A stretch of DNA of 8,975 nt from assembly GCA_025357975.1 (NCBI GenBank), contig JANYKY010000437.1, positions 1 through 8,975 of the forward strand, written 5' to 3'. The notes beneath the pieces were generated by a model. That model saw only the letters and a list, made by a program, of their open reading frames with translations. It had not been told where the DNA came from and made no database searches. This stretch comes from Gemmatimonadaceae bacterium. Lineage in GTDB: Bacteria > Gemmatimonadota > Gemmatimonadetes > Gemmatimonadales > Gemmatimonadaceae. Each line of letters starts with the position of its first letter. Within the stretch, counting starts at the first letter, position 1. A program made the translations under genes and the position numbers. Positions 6,449-8,975 of the stretch are shown in pieces.

Positions 6449-7610
6449 ACTGAAGCGCTTGCGCGATATCGGCAATAATGTCCTCGGCACCTTCGATGCC
6501 GATGCTGAGGCGAATAAAGCCGTCGGGGATTCCGATCGCGGCCCGCTCCTCACTTGTCATTCCTGCGTGTGAGCTGTACCGAGGCTCGACGATCAATGTA
6601 TCCACGCCGCCAAGGCTCGACGCATGTGTGATGAGCTTAAGGCGCGCGATGAATCGATCTGCGGCCGCCGCGCCTCCGGACAGCTCGATGGACATTAGAC
6701 CCCCGAATCCGTCCATGAGTTTCTTCGCCAGCGAGTGATCCGGATGGCTCGCGAGCCCGGGGTAATGAACCTTTCCAATCTCGGGACGTTTCTCGCACCA
6801 CTCCGCAATCTTCATTGCATTCTCATTGATGCGCGAAACGCGGACATCGAGAGTCTTGAGGCCTCGTTCGAGCATCCAGCATGCAAACGGATCAGGCGCC
6901 TGGCCCCACACTATCATCTTCCGCCGAACTTCCTCGATATACGATGCAGTTCCGGCGACAACTCCGGCCAGAACATCGTGGTGGCCGTTCAGATACTTCG
7001 TTGCCGAATGGATCACAACGTCGGCGCCGTGACTGATCGGGCGCGAATTGATCGGGCTCGCCAGGGTTGAGTCCACGACCAGTGCGACACCCTGTGTCTT
7101 CGCGAGAATCGCAAGCTGCGCGAGGTCAATCACACGAGTCGTCGGATTTACCGGCGACTCCACGAAGATGACCCGGGTGTTCTGCCTGATGGTGTTCCGC
7201 CACACGCGCCGCTCGTCGGGATTCGCGTAGCTGACCTCGATTCCCATCTGCACGAACTCCTCATTGAAGAGCTTGCGCGTGCCACCATAGATCCACGAGC
7301 TCGACAGGAGATGATCGCCGGGGCGGAGAAGCGCGAGCAAGGCGCAGGCGGTCGCGCCCATGCCACTCGACAGCACGAGAGCTGCCTCAGCGCCTTCGAG
7401 CATCGCAATCCGCTTCTGTACAACTTCCTCGTTCGGGGTATTTCCGTAGCGCGTGTACCGAAGGCCCTCTGCCGTGTTCGGGTGCTGCACGTAATTCACG
7501 GATTGCACCAGCGGCTGTGCAACCGGTTCGCCAGCTTCCGGCCGCGGGGAGCCACCATGAACGGCAATCGTCGATAAGGCGGGCGTTTTTTGTTTCTTCG
7601 AGGAAGCCAT
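6447..7610 (-). CDS. PLP-dependent trans-sulfuration enzyme (Cys/Met metabolism family)
   Basis: This 387-residue enzyme belongs to the cystathionine gamma-synthase / beta-lyase / methionine gamma-lyase group, which makes or breaks C-S bonds in cysteine, homocysteine and methionine metabolism. Family features are complete: AVHGG near the start (16-20), YTRYGNTP (52-59; Tyr52 and Arg54 reach the PLP phosphate of the neighbouring subunit), SSGMGA (81-86), ring-stacking Tyr108, FVESPVNPT (149-157), Asp180 pairing with the PLP nitrogen, the Schiff-base Lys205 in SATKYLNGHHD, and the C-terminal RLSIGIE. Family motifs alone do not tell synthase from lyase, so I give no symbol. The ATG at 7610 shares one base with the stop of the preceding gene; a TTG directly before it would add one residue. 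Placement directly ahead of ftsE is unusual, and a metabolic link is not evident. Confidence 0.92.
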   Translation of the reverse strand: MASSKKQKTPALSTIAVHGGSPRPEAGEPVAQPLVQSVNYVQHPNTAEGLRYTRYGNTPNEEVVQKRIAMLEGAEAALVLSSGMGATACALLALLRPGDHLLSSSWIYGGTRKLFNEEFVQMGIEVSYANPDERRVWRNTIRQNTRVIFVESPVNPTTRVIDLAQLAILAKTQGVALVVDSTLASPINSRPISHGADVVIHSATKYLNGHHDVLAGVVAGTASYIEEVRRKMIVWGQAPDPFACWMLERGLKTLDVRVSRINENAMKIAEWCEKRPEIGKVHYPGLASHPDHSLAKKLMDGFGGLMSIELSGGAAAADRFIARLKLITHASSLGGVDTLIVEPRYSSHAGMTSEERAAIGIPDGFIRLSIGIEGAEDIIADIAQALQ

Positions 7611-7951
7611 CAACCGAAGTGCCTGCCGCTCAGCGGCGAATCCGTGTCGGGCCTGCTGACGGTCACGTACTCAGTGACCGTCACTCCTGCGATATCACGG
7701 AGAAAAACGTGTCCCTCGGGAATCGATTCATCGATCCTTAGCTCGGCCAGCTCCTGGCGTCGCGGGCCGCTGACCCAGACAAGGGTGCCGTCCTCTATCA
7801 AGCGAATTCTCGCTTCGGACCCGCGCATGCGAACGAGTGGTCCGCGCTCCGCGTCACCTTTTTTTGTCGAGACGTATTCAATGACATTGAGCTGTGGGCG
7901 ATAGTTGCTGCCGAGTTTCAAGCGAACATCGGTTGCCTGGAGACGCTTCAT
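7610..7951 (-). CDS. Small unrecognised protein, possibly of double-psi beta-barrel type
   Basis: This 113-residue protein has no recognised name. It has no signal peptide or membrane segment, so it is probably cytoplasmic. It looks all-beta: short alternating strands, a GTLVWVSGPRRQELAEL stretch (55-71) and SIPEGHVFLRDIAGV (76-90). A pattern of G-x-LVxV-x-G, then a basic turn, then PEGHV resembles the molybdopterin-dinucleotide-binding or Cdc48-N double-psi barrels, but this is a pattern impression with low certainty. The ATG at 7951 overlaps the stop of the STAS-like gene as ATGA, which fixes the start; a longer frame reaching back to 8083 runs over that gene with Arg/Pro-rich shadow sequence and was rejected. 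Coupling on both sides suggests it is made in step with the STAS-like protein and the PLP enzyme. Confidence 0.75.
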   Translation of the reverse strand: MKRLQATDVRLKLGSNYRPQLNVIEYVSTKKGDAERGPLVRMRGSEARIRLIEDGTLVWVSGPRRQELAELRIDESIPEGHVFLRDIAGVTVTEYVTVSRPDTDSPLSGRHFG

Positions 7952-8577
7952 GACACTTCTACCCCTGATCCTCCGGACGGAGCACCGTCGTCTGCGAGGA
8001 GGCCACCCGGGGATCGCCCGGCAGTGGCGCCTCGCACGGGAAAGTAGCCACTCTCCTGACGAATGATGAGCCGGCGCCGCCACAGTGTTTCAAGAATTCG
8101 CTCGGCCGCTTCGCGCGAAATGCCACTGACGTCGGCCAGAGTGGCCGGCAGGGCGCTTCCCATTTCGCAGATGCACTCCCACGCTTTTCGCTGCTCTCCA
8201 TCGATGTGTCCCATCAGGTGGGGCGCGCCGTCGGCAAGCTGCGTCACCAGTGCTAGATCGTGACGTTCGAGGACCGACTCGATCGCATCGAGATGGGACT
8301 CGCTCATTCCATAGAAGATGAAGTACACCTCTCGCCGCGGAATATCGACACTCACGTATTGCATCAAAAGCTTCGCGACAATCTCGTCGGCGCATGAAAA
8401 ATCGAGCAGGCCAACGTGCGAAAAATCGAGTACCGCGAGCGACTTGTCGCCGATCTCGTCGAGATGATGCTCGATACCGATGCGTACGGCGGCGCCGGTG
8501 GGGCGAGTCACCAGATTGGAATACAGGTCGCACACACTTCGCTTGAGCACTGTGCTCACATCGATGTGGCTGATCAC
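7948..8577 (-). CDS. STAS-like regulator with C-terminal winged-helix-like domain
   Basis: This 209-residue cytoplasmic protein is probably a regulator. The N-terminal half (about 28-115) looks like a STAS or DUF4325-type domain: SLAVLDFSHVGLLDFSCADE (46-65) matches the strand-loop-helix containing the phospho-acceptor Ser/Thr in anti-anti-sigma factors. Ser61, or less likely Ser53, would be the candidate acceptor. The second part (about 128-180) fits a winged helix: EQRKAWECICEMG, then TLADVSGISREAAERILETL as a helix-turn-helix, then RRLIIRQESGYFPV as the wing. The last 25 residues are Gly/Ser-rich and probably disordered. The GTG start at 8577 overlaps the stop of the upstream ATPase gene as GTGA, matching the usual pairing of an ATPase with its STAS-type partner. 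The target, DNA or protein, is unknown. Confidence 0.8.
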   Translation of the reverse strand: MISHIDVSTVLKRSVCDLYSNLVTRPTGAAVRIGIEHHLDEIGDKSLAVLDFSHVGLLDFSCADEIVAKLLMQYVSVDIPRREVYFIFYGMSESHLDAIESVLERHDLALVTQLADGAPHLMGHIDGEQRKAWECICEMGSALPATLADVSGISREAAERILETLWRRRLIIRQESGYFPVRGATAGRSPGGLLADDGAPSGGSGVEVS

Positions 8578-8975
8578 GAATCCTGCACTCTTTCAGGAAT
8601 TGTCAGCTGCACCTGTGCTCCGGGGAATAATGCGAGGTCCTTCTTCAACGCCTCGTCTTCATCCCACTCCGGGATGATTGCGATTCGTGCGGTACCGCTT
8701 CGTATGCTCAACTTTCCATTCCATTGTCCGATGAATTTCTTCACGCCGGCGAGGCCCTGACCGCGGCCCGGATCGCGGAAACGGCTGACTCCGCTGAGCA
8801 CCGTTTCCTCGAGGGCAAGCCCGTCGTCCCACCTGTCGCTCGATCGGGGACCTTGCGACATCTCGAGCGATTTCCTGAAACCCATGCCGGCATCGCATAC
8901 CGCGATGACCACCACCCATCGACCAATTCGCTGTTGCCACTTGTACGCCTGCACGGCAACCCAGCCGCCCGTCCC
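8574..8975 (-). CDS. GHKL/HATPase-type ATP-binding protein, N-terminus beyond the window edge
   Basis: The frame is open to the right edge, giving 133 residues. An in-frame GTG at 8954 could be mistaken for the start, but the codons before it continue sensibly (GWVAVQAYKW), and the N-box would have to lie further upstream outside the window. Visible parts are the G1 box CDAGMGF, a G2 box RGQGLAGVKKFI, and the strand after it (GKLSIRSGTARI), as in histidine-kinase and anti-sigma-factor (SpoIIAB/RsbW-like) ATPases. A further strand-like tail (AQVQLTIPE) closes the fold. With a STAS-like gene directly downstream and overlapping, an anti-sigma or partner-switch kinase is plausible; whether a sensor domain precedes it cannot be seen. 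It may be the C-terminus of a larger kinase. Confidence 0.85.
   Translation of the reverse strand, partial: GTGGWVAVQAYKWQQRIGRWVVVIAVCDAGMGFRKSLEMSQGPRSSDRWDDGLALEETVLSGVSRFRDPGRGQGLAGVKKFIGQWNGKLSIRSGTARIAIIPEWDEDEALKKDLALFPGAQVQLTIPERVQDS

Noticed and set aside
7952..8083. 44-residue extension of the small 113-residue protein
   Set aside because: It overlaps the STAS-like gene in another frame with Arg-rich low-complexity sequence; the ATGA overlap at 7948-7951 marks the start.

Overview
All genes supported in this 9 kb window lie on the minus strand, so transcription runs from the right edge to the left edge. Coding density is very high: the longest gene-free stretch is about 100 bases, and I saw no tRNA, rRNA, mobile element or CRISPR array. 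The DNA is moderately to strongly GC-rich by eye, and the genes fit a free-living Gram-negative bacterium with an outer membrane (TolC-family channel, RND adaptor, FtsEX plus an EnvC-like protein). The gene set would suit Gemmatimonadota or a related soil or sediment lineage, but that is an impression; no marker gene here settles the phylum.

Right-hand block (8975 to 2740): seven genes overlap or nearly touch and probably form one operon. In transcription order they are: the C-terminal part of a GHKL-type ATPase; a STAS-like protein with an apparent winged-helix tail; a 113-residue protein with a double-psi-barrel flavour; a PLP enzyme of the trans-sulfuration (Cys/Met metabolism) family; FtsE; FtsX; an EnvC-like coiled-coil/LytM protein; and deoxyribonuclease IV (Nfo), the eighth gene if the cut ATPase is counted. 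Junctions are GTGA or ATGA four-base overlaps, TGATG one-base overlaps, a 6-base gap with the ribosome-binding site on the preceding stop codon, and a roughly 14-base overlap at the end. FtsE, FtsX and the EnvC-like protein form a recognised system: an inner-membrane ABC-type complex that controls a periplasmic activator of cell-wall amidases at division. The EnvC-like LytM domain has lost its zinc-binding residues, as expected for an activator.

Left-hand block (2682 to 1): a small membrane-anchored or secreted protein with a His/Cys cluster comes first. After a 100-base gap with an AT-rich stretch come a TolC-family outer-membrane channel and an RND periplasmic adaptor of the CusB/CzcB kind, cut by the left edge. 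This is the start of a heavy-metal (CzcCBA/CusCBA-like) efflux operon; the RND pump itself should lie just beyond position 1.

The least explained part is the signalling-like trio at the right edge (ATPase, STAS plus winged helix, small barrel-like protein), which is translationally coupled to a sulfur-amino-acid enzyme and to the division genes.
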